Origin: Spinacia oleracea
Lineage: Eukaryota > Streptophyta > Magnoliopsida > Caryophyllales > Amaranthaceae
Reading direction: 5' to 3'
Assembly: GCF_020520425.1 (NCBI RefSeq)
Contig: NC_079492.1
Location: forward strand, 141,364,361 to 141,428,360
DNA: 64,000 nt
Part shown: one piece after another, positions 49,131 to 60,849 of the stretch
Numbering within the stretch: the first letter of the stretch is position 1
How the letters are laid out: every line of letters starts with the position of its first letter
Made by a program: the position numbers and the translations under genes
Notes under the pieces: generated by a model
Told to the model about the DNA's origin: nothing
The model's database searches: none
The model's input: the letters and a program-made list of their open reading frames with translations, nothing else

Positions 49131-49344
49131 TCATTAGCCGCCCTGCTTGTTTTTAATAAGAGATCGATCTAGCTACTCTTAGCTAGCTTCCTTCTGTGTA
49201 CGACGTTAATCAATATCATTACTTATAATAATTGCTATTAGCTTCGTTGTTATCCTTACGGATCGAGTAGTAGTTTCCACCAATAAATCAAACTTTGTAC
49301 ACTTGAGTTCTTATCTATTTGTAGTCCTTAGCTAGTTGTTATAT

Positions 49345-50045
49345 ATTCTATGTTTTTTTCCTGAAATGTCCCTGAACTTTAAAGAAATTCACCAAATATC
49401 CTCAAGTTTTAATAATTCATAAACTAACCCTATTTCAAAACTTAATACACGAAATACCCTTAATGAAGTCATCAATCATAATAAACCCAATTAACATCTA
49501 ATTAACCCCCTAATTAACTCATTTACTCTTTTCCGGGCTTCGCCCAGTCAATCTCCGTGATTGGCGAGTAAAACATATCAAGTGGTATTTTCGTAAATAA
49601 ATTGTCAAAATATACAATCTACATATTTAAATATACAATCTCTTTTATATTTAATTAATTTTTAATTTTTATATTTGATCCTTATAATTACAAGAATGTC
49701 ACTTCATATGCCAATCAAGGGAATTGTTTTGAAATTTCTCCTCTTTTCCTCTTCTCATTTCTTTCTTTCCTCCTTCCTTCTTCCCTTTTCTCCATGACTT
49801 CCATGCAAGCCACAATCCGAGCACCGGCCACCACCAACACACCAACCCCCCTACCACTAATCTCTCTCTTTTCTTCCTCCTTTTTCTCACACCAAACCCC
49901 GATCGACTTTTAATTTGGGCTATGTTATATCTCTCCTTTCCCTCTCCTGACGGTACAATCTTTTCTCCTCCATCTTCTTCTGCTCAAACCTTCAACAATT
50001 CATCTTGGTGAATTATTGCAAAACTTAGGGGAATTTCATGAAAAA
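49345..50045. mobile_element. Degenerate relative of the 30587 MULE family
   Basis: Left tttcctgaaatgtccctgaa...caccaaatat; right aggggaatttcatgaaaaaa. This is the same terminal logic as the MULE at 30587, with flanks atattctat / atattttat (8 of 9). The interior is T/C-rich. Confidence 0.5.
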
Positions 50046-50553
50046 ATTGTATATTTTATGTTTGTATTATTTCTTGTCTATTTATAGTGGTATGAATTAT
50101 AACATACTTCCTCCGAGTGTGTTTTAGTTTCTAATTTTTTTTCCATGTTTGCCAATGCATAACTTGAACAATTCATATCTTCAATTATCGACAAGGAAAA
50201 CTAAAAATTGATAGTCACAAAATATGCATTAAGACAAATCTAACAAGATCATACATTAACATGTTTTTCCTAAAATATTATTCATTAAAATATAAACAAA
50301 GTAAATTATGTGAATAGTGCAAAAAATATAGTGTTGCAACGATTTTGAAACGGAGTATGCATTGTTTTCTAAGACTATAATAAGTTGGACACTACTAGCA
50401 ATATAATAATGTTTTCTGTGATTGTTGCATTTTCATTTGGTATAAAACGACATGGTTTGGTAAAACTAGGGTGATTGCATTTTGTCATTTGGTACCAAAC
50501 AACATACGGAGTAGTATGTTACTCACGAATCAACATGATTGCATTGTCACACT

Positions 50554-50792
50554 ACAAAAATTGTATCATTAACGACTGAAAATCCCGTCGCTAAAGGCCA
50601 ATAATGGTTGATTAATGACGGGATTTATGCCATAAAACGGGGCCGTCGTTAACCCGTCGTAAAAGATATTTGCGACAGTTGTTCATTCCCGTCTTTGTTT
50701 GGTTGTTAGCCCCGTCGCAAAAGGCTTTTGTGGCGGAATTTTTGACGACCTGCCTAATTAGATTGTCGTTAAAGATACAAATTCTTGTAGTG
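50554..50792. mobile_element. CACTA-type MITE (copy 2)
   Basis: cactacaaaaattgtatc ... aaattcttgtagtg with TSD tca on both sides. The interior is gtcgctaaagg, gacggg and gtcgcaaaagg motifs. Confidence 0.85.
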
Positions 50793-51024
50793 TCATGTGA
50801 CTTATTTGGTACCAAACAATATAGTTTGGTACTCACAAATCAAAGATAAATATATTTTTTTGGACAGAACTCATAATGAGTTAAATTTACTATTTTGACC
50901 TTAATATTGTCTTTATAAACACTACTTATTATAGTCTAAAACTTTCTCACATGTGACCCTATTTGTGACTATAAATCTCACTCAGCTCGTCAAAATCTTT
51001 GTCACTTTACAATAATGATACGGG

Positions 51025-51485
51025 GTAAAAGAAATGTCATTTTTGGTTCACATGCATGCATAATACATTGTTAAAGGGACCAGTTCACAATTAGTGACCA
51101 CCTATTGACCGACCTGCGTGCATCAGAAGCACTTGGTTAAATGGTTAATTAATCTAGCCGGTGTACGTCTTTTCTACAAAACAAAACGACATTTCTTTTA
51201 TCATTATTGTACCCTGATCGAGTACCACAAATTCACAAATTAGCGAATTCTTATCATAACTCTGAAGGATTTTGATACTCAGAGAGTTAGGCCATGATTA
51301 TGATAAAAGAAATGTCTTATTTGAATTCACATGATACACATTGGTTTTGTTAACAGGACAGTCTATCTTTCAGGACTCTTTTCTTGGTCATTTCTAATAA
51401 TTCACCAATATATTGACAATAATAATTTGGTGTATGCCTAAATTTGTTGTATCACGATCCATCATGTTTGGACCAGTAAAGATAA
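51025..51485. repeat. Dispersed non-coding repeat, inverted copy of 36720-37225
   Basis: See the partner at 36720. Includes gacatttcttttatcattattg and tggtgtatgcctaaatttg. No ORF is conserved between the copies. Confidence 0.6.
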
Positions 51486-51886
51486 CAATATATTCTGTAA
51501 AAGATGGAAAACGACCATTGGGGTGCAATAATGTCTCTAAATACAAACAAGGTGCAAACATATATAGTTATCATGTTGTATTGTATGAACGTTTCGTATT
51601 AGTGAACTGTGTTTCGGGATGCGGGATGTTATCGACAAATTGTTATAACCAAACACGTTCTACAAACGATTAGGAACAAACCCGCAAATAAAATGTAGAA
51701 CAAATAGCAAAAACAATAATAATAGACACAAGTGTTTGTGAGAAAAATTATATTTTCTCCCCTCAAATATTATCGTATTATTAAGTTCCTGCAAAATAAT
51801 ACAATAACTTCTCAATTGATGATTCCTCTCACCAATGCGTTTTCGTATTAGTGAACTATATTTAGGGATGCCATCGACAAATATTT

Positions 51887-52048
51887 TTGGTGGAATTAGC
51901 ATCTGGTTCACCCTTACGGCTAATCATGGTTCGGGGCGAGTTTTGGGTGGTTAGATTCCAGTCCCCTTCCAATTGTTGTTGCGGGCGATCGAACACGGGT
52001 TCTCCCTACCAAGTTCAGCTTCAATCACCACTGAACCAAACAATTGGT
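51887..52048 (-). mobile_element. tRNA-derived SINE with perfect 16-bp target duplication
   Basis: On the minus strand: tggttcagtggtgattga (A box), then gtgttcgatcgcc (B box), then a tRNA-unrelated tail ending gctaattccaccaa. Flanked by ccatcgacaaatattt at 51871-51886 and 52049-52064. About 162 bp, a full-length SINE of the Au-like kind. Confidence 0.85.
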
Positions 52049-52064
52049 CCATCGACAAATATTT

Positions 52065-52462
52065 AATGTCACGTTACATTGCGTATTTGCGTGAATGTTA
52101 ATATATAGATCAAATGTTCAATAGACCAAGAAAAACCTAGCTAGCTAGGAACCAATGGACTTAATTTCGGAAACTTAACTTAGGTAAAAGTCCAACTATA
52201 GAATTTACAATTAGACAGGGTTTATTACTTCCTAAGGTAGTGTTCTCTTCACCTGAATTTCACAATGTCACGTTACATTGCGTATTTGCGTGAATGTTAA
52301 TATATAGATCAAATGTTCAATAGGCCAAGAAAAACCTAGCTAGCTAGGAACCAATGGACTTAATTTCGGAAACATAACTTAGGTAAAAGTCCAACTATAG
52401 AATTTACAATGCGACAGAGTTTATTACTTCCTAAGGTAGTGTTCTCTTCACCTGAATTTCAC
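52065..52462. repeat. 199-bp tandem duplication
   Basis: aatgtcacgttacattgcg...cacctgaatttcac occurs at 52065-52263 and again at 52264-52462 with only a few substitutions. Confidence 0.9.
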
Positions 52463-52620
52463 TTATCTTATCTTATTGGCCCTGAACTTATGTTATTTTA
52501 TCTTATCTTATCTTATCTTATCTTATTGAAACTTATAGTATTACCTTATGTAATATTTACATTACCTTACCTTATCTTATCATATTAACCCTGAACTTAT
52601 CTTATCTTATTGACCCTTAT
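52463..52620. repeat. (CTTAT)n pentamer repeat
   Basis: Runs of ttatcttatcttatc interrupted by tgaacttat and gacccttatg. Confidence 0.75.
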
Positions 52621-52624
52621 GTAA

Positions 52625-54184
52625 AAAAATCTAGAAATATGATTGTAAATTATAATCTAGAATAATCTTAGGAAATGTCTAGAATTATCCTAAGAAAAAT
52701 CTAGTTAGAAAAATCTAGATAAATGACAAGTGTAGAAAAATCTAGATATTAGGATACAACCAATATAAATAGGTTATATGTGCATAAATTGAGAGGTGAG
52801 TCAATCAAGAGAGCTCCCACAAATATGAGGGGTAGAAACATGGGTTCTACCAAAGAGATAAGTGAGAGACATAAGCTCTCGCAAATATTGTTGTACAATT
52901 CTTATTAATGTAATCAATGATAAAATACAATTTTGTTATATTATTCTAGTCCATCAAAACTTTCGCTTGCGTCCTCAAATTTCTATCAGGGTATCAGAGC
53001 CGGAAAAGTGATTACGACAAAATTCAAGATCGAAGACCCAACACATGAAGGGTTACAAGATTTGAAGAAAATATGGAGGAGAAAAGAGGTAAGTTCTAAA
53101 TCTAAAATTTCTTAAAGAATAACAAATATGGGAAAATTAAACTAGAAGAATTTATGGAGGAAAATGGAGAAAAATAAAGTTGATGATAAAAATGAGAAAT
53201 GGTGGAAAAAGCTGAAGAAGAAAATATGTTTGGAAGAAGAAATTATTTGAAGGATGCTAATGACAAGGGCATTATCAGAGTACATTGGTGGAAAAAAAAA
53301 AGGAAAGAAAAACAAAATTCACAAAGAGAATTTTGGAGTTTGCTAATGATATGAGCATTAGCAGTGCTAAGTGGTGACATGAGCACCACAACAAAAGAAA
53401 AATCTGGAGAAACAAATGACATTGGAGCAAGTTGGTAACAAGGGTACCAACACAAAGAGTTGAAAATATGCAAGATGTGAAGAAGAAGAAAATTGTTGGG
53501 ATGGTTGGTGACATGAGCACCAATAACAAAATAAAATTTGAAGAAAAATTTCAGGAAGAGACGTACTGGTGGTGACATGTGCATCAGTGGGATAGTAGGT
53601 AACATGGATACCAACGAGAAGATGATCAAGACTAATAAAACGTATCGAGAATGTGAAGGTTGGTAACACGGGTGCTAACATTGGAACTCAAGCGTTCATA
53701 TCGTTTGGTGGTTGGTGACAAGTGCATCAACGAGATTTTCGAAAGATAAACATTTTGGAGTACAAGATTTTTCAAGATTAAGGGGGAGTGTTAAAATATT
53801 AATCTAGAAAAATCTAGATAATATGTTTGTAAAAATCTAATAGTGAAATATATTGTGTAGAAAAATCTAGAAATATGATTGTAAATTATAATCTAGAATA
53901 ATCTTAGGAAATGTCTAGAATTATCCTAAGAAAAATCTAGATAAATGACAAGTGTAGAAAAATCTAGAAATTAGGATACAACCACTATAAATAGGTTGTA
54001 TGTGCGTAAATTGAGAGGTGAGTCAATCAAGAGAGTTCCCACAAATATGAGGGGTAGAAACAAGGATTTTACCAAAGAGATAAGTGAGAGACATAAGCTC
54101 TCACAAATATTGTTGTACAATTCTTATTAATAAAATCAATGATAAAATACAATTTTGTTATATTATTCGGGTCCATCAAAACTT
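52625..54184 (+). mobile_element. Non-autonomous copia-type LTR element with a stem-loop array
   Basis: Left LTR 52625-52988 lacks about 90 bp of its 5' part. The primer-binding region gggtatcagagccgg (initiator-Met type) follows at 52989. The polypurine tract aagggggag is at 53780-53788 and the right LTR starts tgttaaaatatt at 53789. The LTRs match closely (ctctcacaaatattgttgt etc.; TATA ctataaatagg at 53984), but the last ~25 bp of the right LTR are missing. The ~790-bp interior has no gag or pol ORF; instead it carries nine small hairpins, described separately. Confidence 0.8.
53255..53731 (+). other. Array of nine stem-loops with constant 7-nt loop and covarying stems
   Basis: Stem/loop/stem units at 53255-53277, 53341-53363, 53371-53389, 53431-53451, 53504-53524, about 53569-53586, 53595-53615, 53659-53679 and 53711-53731. 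Loops are 7 nt: acaaggg, atatgag, acatgag, acaaggg, acatgag, acatgtg, acatgga, acacggg, acaagtg. Stems change in a pairing-preserving way: TGCTAATG/CATTAGCA, GTGGTG/CACCAC, GTTGGTA/TACCAAC, GTTGGTG/CATCAAC (one G-U), GTTGGTA/TGCTAAC (two G-U). Units are not in a common reading frame. Seen directly; function is unknown. Confidence 0.75.
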
Positions 54185-54229
54185 CCATGTGCATGACTAA
54201 TGGGACACATCACGCAAGTAATTGTTACT

Positions 54230-55300
54230 CCCTCCATCCCTTATTTTTTATGTATTTCATTTTGAATGTCCTATTTTAATTTTTACGTTTAAAATATTTT
54301 CTTTCATATTATCATATAATAGTAATTAAATAACCATAATATTTTATCAAAAAAATATGCCAAGTGATTATTTAATTAATTAAATTCATACTTTTAATTT
54401 GAACATTAAATCTTCCACACATTCTCAATGTAATATTTTGGATAAAAATGAAAATATTTTGGACAATTTTACAATAGCCACAACAAAATGGTAGTCATCA
54501 CAAACTATTAAATCTTAGCCTTTGAATAAAATTGGACTATTTTTGTCCATCGATTTTGCTGACTTTAATTTATTCTATACCATTTTACAATTAAATTAAA
54601 ATAAGTTTAAATTAAACAAAAAATTCTTAGATCCTCATGGACCTCATTTACGATCTGAAGTCTGATCTATAGAAAAAAAAAAAAATCTACAACAAAAATA
54701 TCAAAGTTCAAACCCAGACGTTCATCCACTTTGACACTCTGATCCGGCTTTCTATCACTAAAACCTTAAATCCACTTATAAGTTTCCTTCTTTTTCTTTT
54801 TACAAATTTGCATAATTGGCTGTTAAATTACTTTGCTTTGTTTGATAAGTTAAAACACAAAAATTGCAAATTAATTAGAAGTACAAGTTTGATAATGATT
54901 GTCCGGTTGTCCCTTTCCCTTCTTCTTTTTCTTTAGATTTATTCATCGGAGTATATTTCAAATTTGCAGGTCTTTGTTATGAACCCTTAATATATAACTT
55001 CTTCGAATTTTGTTCCAATTTCAATTAATTCGGATCTCCATGGAGAAGGAAATTTGTTTGAATAAAATAATTTGAGATAGTTTAATGTTAAAAGAAGAAG
55101 AGTAGAAATAGAATCATGTTTTCATTGATGTAATTTTCAGTCAGGTTGCAATGGTTGAGCGGTTGAGAAATGGGAGAAGGGACTAAGAAAGAAAAGTACC
55201 AGAAATTAAATGTGGGATAAAAACGTGGGGTTTTCCTTCATTATTTTTTTTGTCAATTTTTTTAATTATAAAGTCAACTACATTAACGGCCCGCACTACA
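54230..55300. other. AT-rich intergenic sequence, no supported gene
   Basis: One-sided Stowaway-like end (actccctccatccc at 54229). No ORF over 60 codons is worth reporting. Confidence 0.4.
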
Positions 55301-55307
55301 AAAATTT

Positions 55308-56495
55308 GTATATTTTATGACAACCTAATAACGACGATTAAAAATCCCGTCGTAAAAGGGCTTTTGCGACGGAGATAACAACCCAACAAAGACGGGAACA
55401 ACCGTCGCAAATGTCTTTTACGACAGGTTAACGACGGGATTTTCCATTAACGACGTCCCCCTTATATGACGGGTTCGCGACGGAAAATCTCGTCCTTCAA
55501 CAATTATTGACCTTTGCGACGGGATTTCCCGTCGCTAATAGCAGGCCCGGCCCTGGGCATAGGCGGGGAGTGCGACCGCCTAAGGCCCAAGGCCGGGAGG
55601 GGGCCCAAAATTGTTGGCTGATCTACTAATTGTCAGTACATATAATATAGGCCTCACATTTAGCTATTGTAGAGTAATGTGGCGTGTTGGTAGGTGTTGT
55701 TGTTCAATTCACTTGCGACCCAGGTTTGAGCCTTGCCGGTTGAAAGTTTTTCTTTTTATCTTTGGTGTATCTTTACTTTTATTAATGGTTGTTTCTTTAG
55801 GTTTCTAACCTAGGAGATTTGTTGATTTCAATATTACAAAAATAACAAAAATCAAAATATATACGAGTAATAAATACTTCTTGTGTTATCTTTTAAATGA
55901 CACCATTATTTAGGCACATTTCATAATTCACGATTTCAAAAATAATATTTTTAATTGTGGATAAGAAAAATAATAATACCCTACACGATTATGTTTTTTC
56001 TTAAGTATAAATCACAAAGGTTTTTTCTTAAGTATAAATCACAAAGGTAACGAACAAGCTTGTGTGAATAGTGTCGAAAACTTAATTGTGTAATGTAAAT
56101 AAGAACGAAGGAATTATTTTTCTTGAATAAAATATTATGACTACGTTAGTGGATTATACTCTTTGACCTTGATAGGATTGTGTTAATAGAAGAGACTCAA
56201 ATAATATAAGAGTAATTGGTTGTAAAAATAAATATAATTGTTTAGCTTACTTTTTTTTTTGTAATCAGTAGTTCGTACTTCCTGTTTTGGTTGTTTAACG
56301 TAGTTAAACATATATATACTATGAAATATTTTTATTGGAAAATAATTTAACGAAATTCTCTTTGGTGGCAATGAATTCTTGCAAATTCTTAATAGTAAAT
56401 ATTTTTATATAAGAGGGGCTTTTTTTCTTGTTTCGCCTAGGGCCCATAAAATGTCAGGACCGAGCCTGGTTAATAGTACAATTTCTTGTAGTGCC
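55308..56495. mobile_element. CACTA-type MITE (copy 3), split by a hAT element
   Basis: Starts cactacaaaaatttgta, continues with gacgggat/gtcgcaaa motifs to about 55541, and resumes at 56469 to end atttcttgtagtg. The same family as 39893 and 50554; removing the hAT insert restores a MITE of about 260 bp. Confidence 0.8.
55542..56468. mobile_element. hAT element inserted in the CACTA MITE
   Basis: Termini caggcccggccctg and (reverse complement) caggctcggtcctg; flanks gctaatag (55534-55541) and gttaatag (56469-56476), 7 of 8 identical. Same family as 37741-38558 (gggcccataaaatgtcaggac near the right end). A-box-like tggcgtgttgg at 55680-55690 and B-box-like aggtttgagcc at 55722-55732. Confidence 0.85.
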
Positions 56496-56631
56496 GGATC
56501 AATTAACAATAATGAAAGGCTCAGATTTAGTATATATTATAGCAACGACCATTTTGTTGTAGTCATTGAAAAACCTTCCAAACATTATAAATAAACGTAA
56601 TTTTCATTGTTTAATAAAAGATAGTTGAATG

Positions 56632-56806
56632 CACTGGCGGATCTAGTGTGTAGGGAGTGGGGTCACTTGACCCCACTTGGCCAAAAAAATTACATAGTTT
56701 TAGTTAATTTTAGACTAATTTGTATTAAAAAGTACCTAATTTAGTTAATTTTTCAGTAATTTTGTAATAGTGACCCCACTTAGTATAATTTTTGGATCCG
56801 CCACTG
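56632..56806. mobile_element. 175-bp hAT MITE
   Basis: cactggcggatc ... gatccgccactg with an 8-bp target duplication gttgaatg (56624-56631 and 56807-56814). Internal inverted gtggggtcacttgaccccac. Confidence 0.88.
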
Positions 56807-57137
56807 GTTGAATGAATCTCAATCCACATTAATTGATTATTAAATCGCATGCATAATAACAAACGTTAAAAAAACAAATGGACGGATAGAATAATATTCA
56901 ATTCGAGCCTCGTGGGACGCACGGGTACAACGAAATTAAGGGGGCGTTTGGTTGGGGGTTTTCAGGAAAGGGAAAGGGAATGATGGAGTTTCATTCCCTT
57001 TGTTGTTGTTTGTTTTGTGGTTTTTGTCATTCCCTTTACCCTATTTTCTTTTTCACTTACCCCCAAATCCCTCTACAATGATACCCTACCACCCCCCAAG
57101 GTTTGTCATTCCCTTTCCCTTGACCACACTCTATAAA

Positions 57138-57498
57138 TAATAAATAATAATAATAATAAATAATTAGTAATTAGTAATTAGTAATTAGTAATTAATAATT
57201 AATACTTAATTATTAGTAATTAATAGTTAATAATTAGTAATTAATAGTTAATAATTAATAATTAATAGTTAATTAATAGTTAAGTAGTAATAATTAATAA
57301 TTAATAATTAATAGTTAATTAGTCAATTAGTTAATAATTAATAGTTAATAATTAATAATTAATAGTTAATTAATAGTTAATAATTAATAAATAATAGTTA
57401 ATTAATAGTTAATTAGTAATTAGTAATTAGTAATTAATGGTTAATAATTAATAATCAATAATTAACAATTAATAGTTAATAATTAATAATTAGTAATT
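57138..57498. repeat. Degenerate aat/agt-rich repeat leading into the heptamer array
   Basis: Variants taattagtaa, taatagtt and taattaata in irregular order, the diverged edge of the array that follows. Confidence 0.8.
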
Positions 57499-57973
57499 AG
57501 TAATTAATAATTAATAATTAATAATTAATAATTAATAATTAATAATTAATAATTAATAATTAATAATTAATAATTAATAATTAATAATTAATAATTAATA
57601 ATTAATAATTAATAATTAATAATTAATAATTAATAATTAATAATTAATAATTAATAATTAATAATTAATAATTAATAATTAATAATTAATAATTAATAAT
57701 TAATAATTAATAATTAATAATTAATAATTAATAATTAATAATTAATAATTAATAATTAATAATTAATAATTAATAATTAATAATTAATAATTAATAATTA
57801 ATAATTAATAATTAATAATTAATAATTAATAATTAATAATTAATAATTAATAATTAATAATTAATAATTAATAATTAATAATTAATAATTAATAATTAAT
57901 AATTAATAATTAATAATTAATAATTAATAATTAATAATTAATAATTAATAATTAATAATTAATAATTAATAAT
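57499..57973. repeat. Uniform (AATAATT)n array, about 68 copies
   Basis: A perfect 7-bp periodicity with no interruption over about 475 bp, abutting actacaaaatttttc. Confidence 0.95.
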
Positions 57974-58702
57974 ACTACAAAATTTTTCTGCCGGGGGGGC
58001 CAGACCCACCCCAGCCACAACAAAGATCCGCCATTGCCCCACCCCCCACTCCCTAAAATGACATGGTCTCCACTTATTTTCCTTACTAAAATATATATTC
58101 AACCCCACTTGTTTTATTACTTTATTTCATTCAATTCTTTTTCTTAATACCCGTGCCCGGCCAAGTGTATCTCTTAAATAAATACGGAGGGAGTAAAAAA
58201 CAAAATTATGTTATGTAGAAAAAATTATTCGCAAAGTTAGACATTAAAATAATCTGGGGATGTATTTTTATTACGGAGTTATTTATTTTGCTGGATTTTG
58301 TTTAAAAAATTTTAATTGAAATATGATTTATTTGTGACAACATTGAATATAATTGTGGCATAATAAAATACTTGAAGGAAATAAATAAATTATGTGATTA
58401 ATAAAGATTCTATTTGGCTATGATTTAGTGTTTTATTGTGACTTTTTTTTTTCTTTGACTTTTGTCTATTGTGATTAAATCTGATTTACTAACTAATTTT
58501 CTTTTACTTTCGTATATCTTTTTATTTTATTTTACAATTAATGTTAATATAATTGGCAAGTAGTATTAAATTTGATTGACTAATTTTCTTTTATGTCTTT
58601 TAAATTGGCGATTTGCATTAAATAATCGGTTTTTAAATTAATTAAAGCCAATGTCATAAAACAATCAAAAAGTTTCATTATTAACTTATTTTGATGATAA
58701 AA

Positions 58703-59328
58703 CTAGTGTGTGGCCCGGGCGTTGCCCCAAGTTTTGACTTTTATTTGGCTTTATTTGTTGTAAATATGTTCCGATGTAGATGGTGTCGTCATAGAATTAT
58801 GGGGTTACACACAAGATTATCGCCGGATTAACAACCTTCTCAAGCTGAAACTCCATGTTCTATTACCCCGAGTGCATGTAATACATTATATAATTATTCA
58901 ACCACTTACTCGTTATATATTACATTCTATTGCCCAAAGTTTTTTTTTTAGGCTTAATCTAGAAAAGTAATAACTATACATTTATAAATTAAGTAATCAT
59001 TCCCTTTTTTTGCATTCACTTCTGTTCAATTTGTTATTTATTGTAAAAAGAACATAAATGTTTATATAGAAATATATAACATAAGTTGTAGTTGGTTAAG
59101 ATGGTTGGATGTTGAACTTTTAACAAAGAGGTCTAGTGTTCGATCCTTACTACATGTTTTTTGGTTGTCAATGACATGTCATGATGCTGATTAGTGGTGA
59201 CGTGGCGTAATAAGGAAAGGTATGTGACACGTATACGTTCTTAAGAATGCATTTTAGAGTATTCTATAGAGAAACACCAAAAAGCCATTTACGAAAATGA
59301 CCTCAGAAGTTCCCATATAGAATAGAGA
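58703..59328 (-). mobile_element. Non-autonomous Helitron (minus strand), 626 bp, with tRNA-like segment
   Basis: Minus strand starts tctctattctatatggg after an A and ends gccacacactag before T. A plus-strand tRNA-like stretch gttggttaagatggttg...gtgttcgatcc lies at 59090-59146. No Rep/Hel coding region. Confidence 0.6.
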
Positions 59329-59339
59329 TGCTTATATCA

Positions 59340-60735
59340 TAAATAGGTCTGATATATAATTCACATATAAACTATTTACATTTTTATTTCTTAGTGATCG
59401 TAGTATGCTCGGTTCTCCAAACGTACCTTATATATATAAGTCCCTATTTGGTCGATTGGTATTTTTTTAATCAAGTACAAATCAGAAATTAAGGTCCTCA
59501 ATCTGATACTTTCATTTTTATTGGTCGCAAAAAATATGCCAAAACTTATGTGTTTACTATAAAATATTATGATTGAAAGAATATGTAGTAAATATTATGA
59601 TTGAAAGAATATGTAGTAAGTATTACCCCCATAACTAATTTGCTTGATTGATTCTTCATGTTTATTACTATCCAATTTATTACACTTATTATTTCCGTCA
59701 CTAACTTGCTTGATTTAATAGTCAGTTTTTTTTAATTACTAAATTAAATTATTAAGTTAATGAGCATAACACGACACCAAACGTCTAATTATTAAATTGA
59801 CCTCAGAAGTATTATATTCGCTTATAGAATAAAGATATGTATATATAATCCTAATGGAGTCCGGATCCTCTAGAGTTTTAATAAACCATACATTTTATAA
59901 TCAATGATATTAATGAGAAAAAATAAAGAGAATTTTAGAAAGATAATATATGAGCCATTGATTTTTCATCCAATGGTCGATATTGCTCAAACTCTACCAT
60001 GTAGAGTTATTTTAGAACTCTAGAGGATCCAAAACCATCCTAATGTTATACGAAAACTTAACATAATTACATGCAATATTGGCTTTACAAAATATATAAG
60101 AGAATATTTATATATTCTCAACAGAGGTTCTCTATCACACCCTCTCAGTCGGAGTGTGAGGAGTACGAACGCGCGCTTAGACTACATCTGAACGGAAAAT
60201 CTTCACTTTTAAAATATCTTAATTCAACCATTACGAGAATATCTTTTTCTTAATTCTCTAATTGATTCTATTGGGAAGAACATAAAGGGACGGAGCCACA
60301 AAGAGAGTAATACGAAGTACTTTAACAAAAATGCATCAAATAATAAAAATATATATGGGATAGTAAAATATTGTTGAACAGTCACAACTCACAACACAGG
60401 ACAAGAGTATTTTAATATGAAAAATATATTGACAAGATTTGATCCTAACATTCATCTTCTTGACTTCTATACTCTTCTAAAAACTTGACCATTGTGCAGA
60501 ATCGCAATTTGGACTATACACCTTATTGTGCACCCTGATGAATATTTATTGAACACTTATGAACATGAAGAATGACTTCAATGCACTTGTACAAGTGAAA
60601 TATTTAAACTACGGAATATATGTTTTATGAATTTGAACTATACGTTCATTTAATATATGTTCATTGGGTATGAACGATATGTTATTTGTATTTAAACTAT
60701 ATATATTTATTTTAAAACATTATGCACAGTGAACA
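59340..60735. other. AT-rich intergenic / ALKBH8 upstream region
   Basis: Includes an inverted pair tcctctagagttttaataaacc (59867) / tagaactctagaggatcc (60013) of a MITE-like fold (about 59860-60032) and a second Helitron-like start at about 59820-59845. No gene seen. Confidence 0.4.
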
Positions 60736-60849
60736 TTGTGCACCTGGTTACCTAAACCGTATTTTGGTGCAGAATGCAGACGGATTAAATTACCAGCATT
60801 CCAAATTAAACCCAAAATTTTAACACTAAATCAAAACACAAAACCCCAG

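Noticed and set aside
53243-53681. Overlapping minus-strand ORFs across the stem-loop array
   Set aside because: Hydrophobic, unrelated in different frames, no start context or family; the hairpin pattern explains the sequence better.
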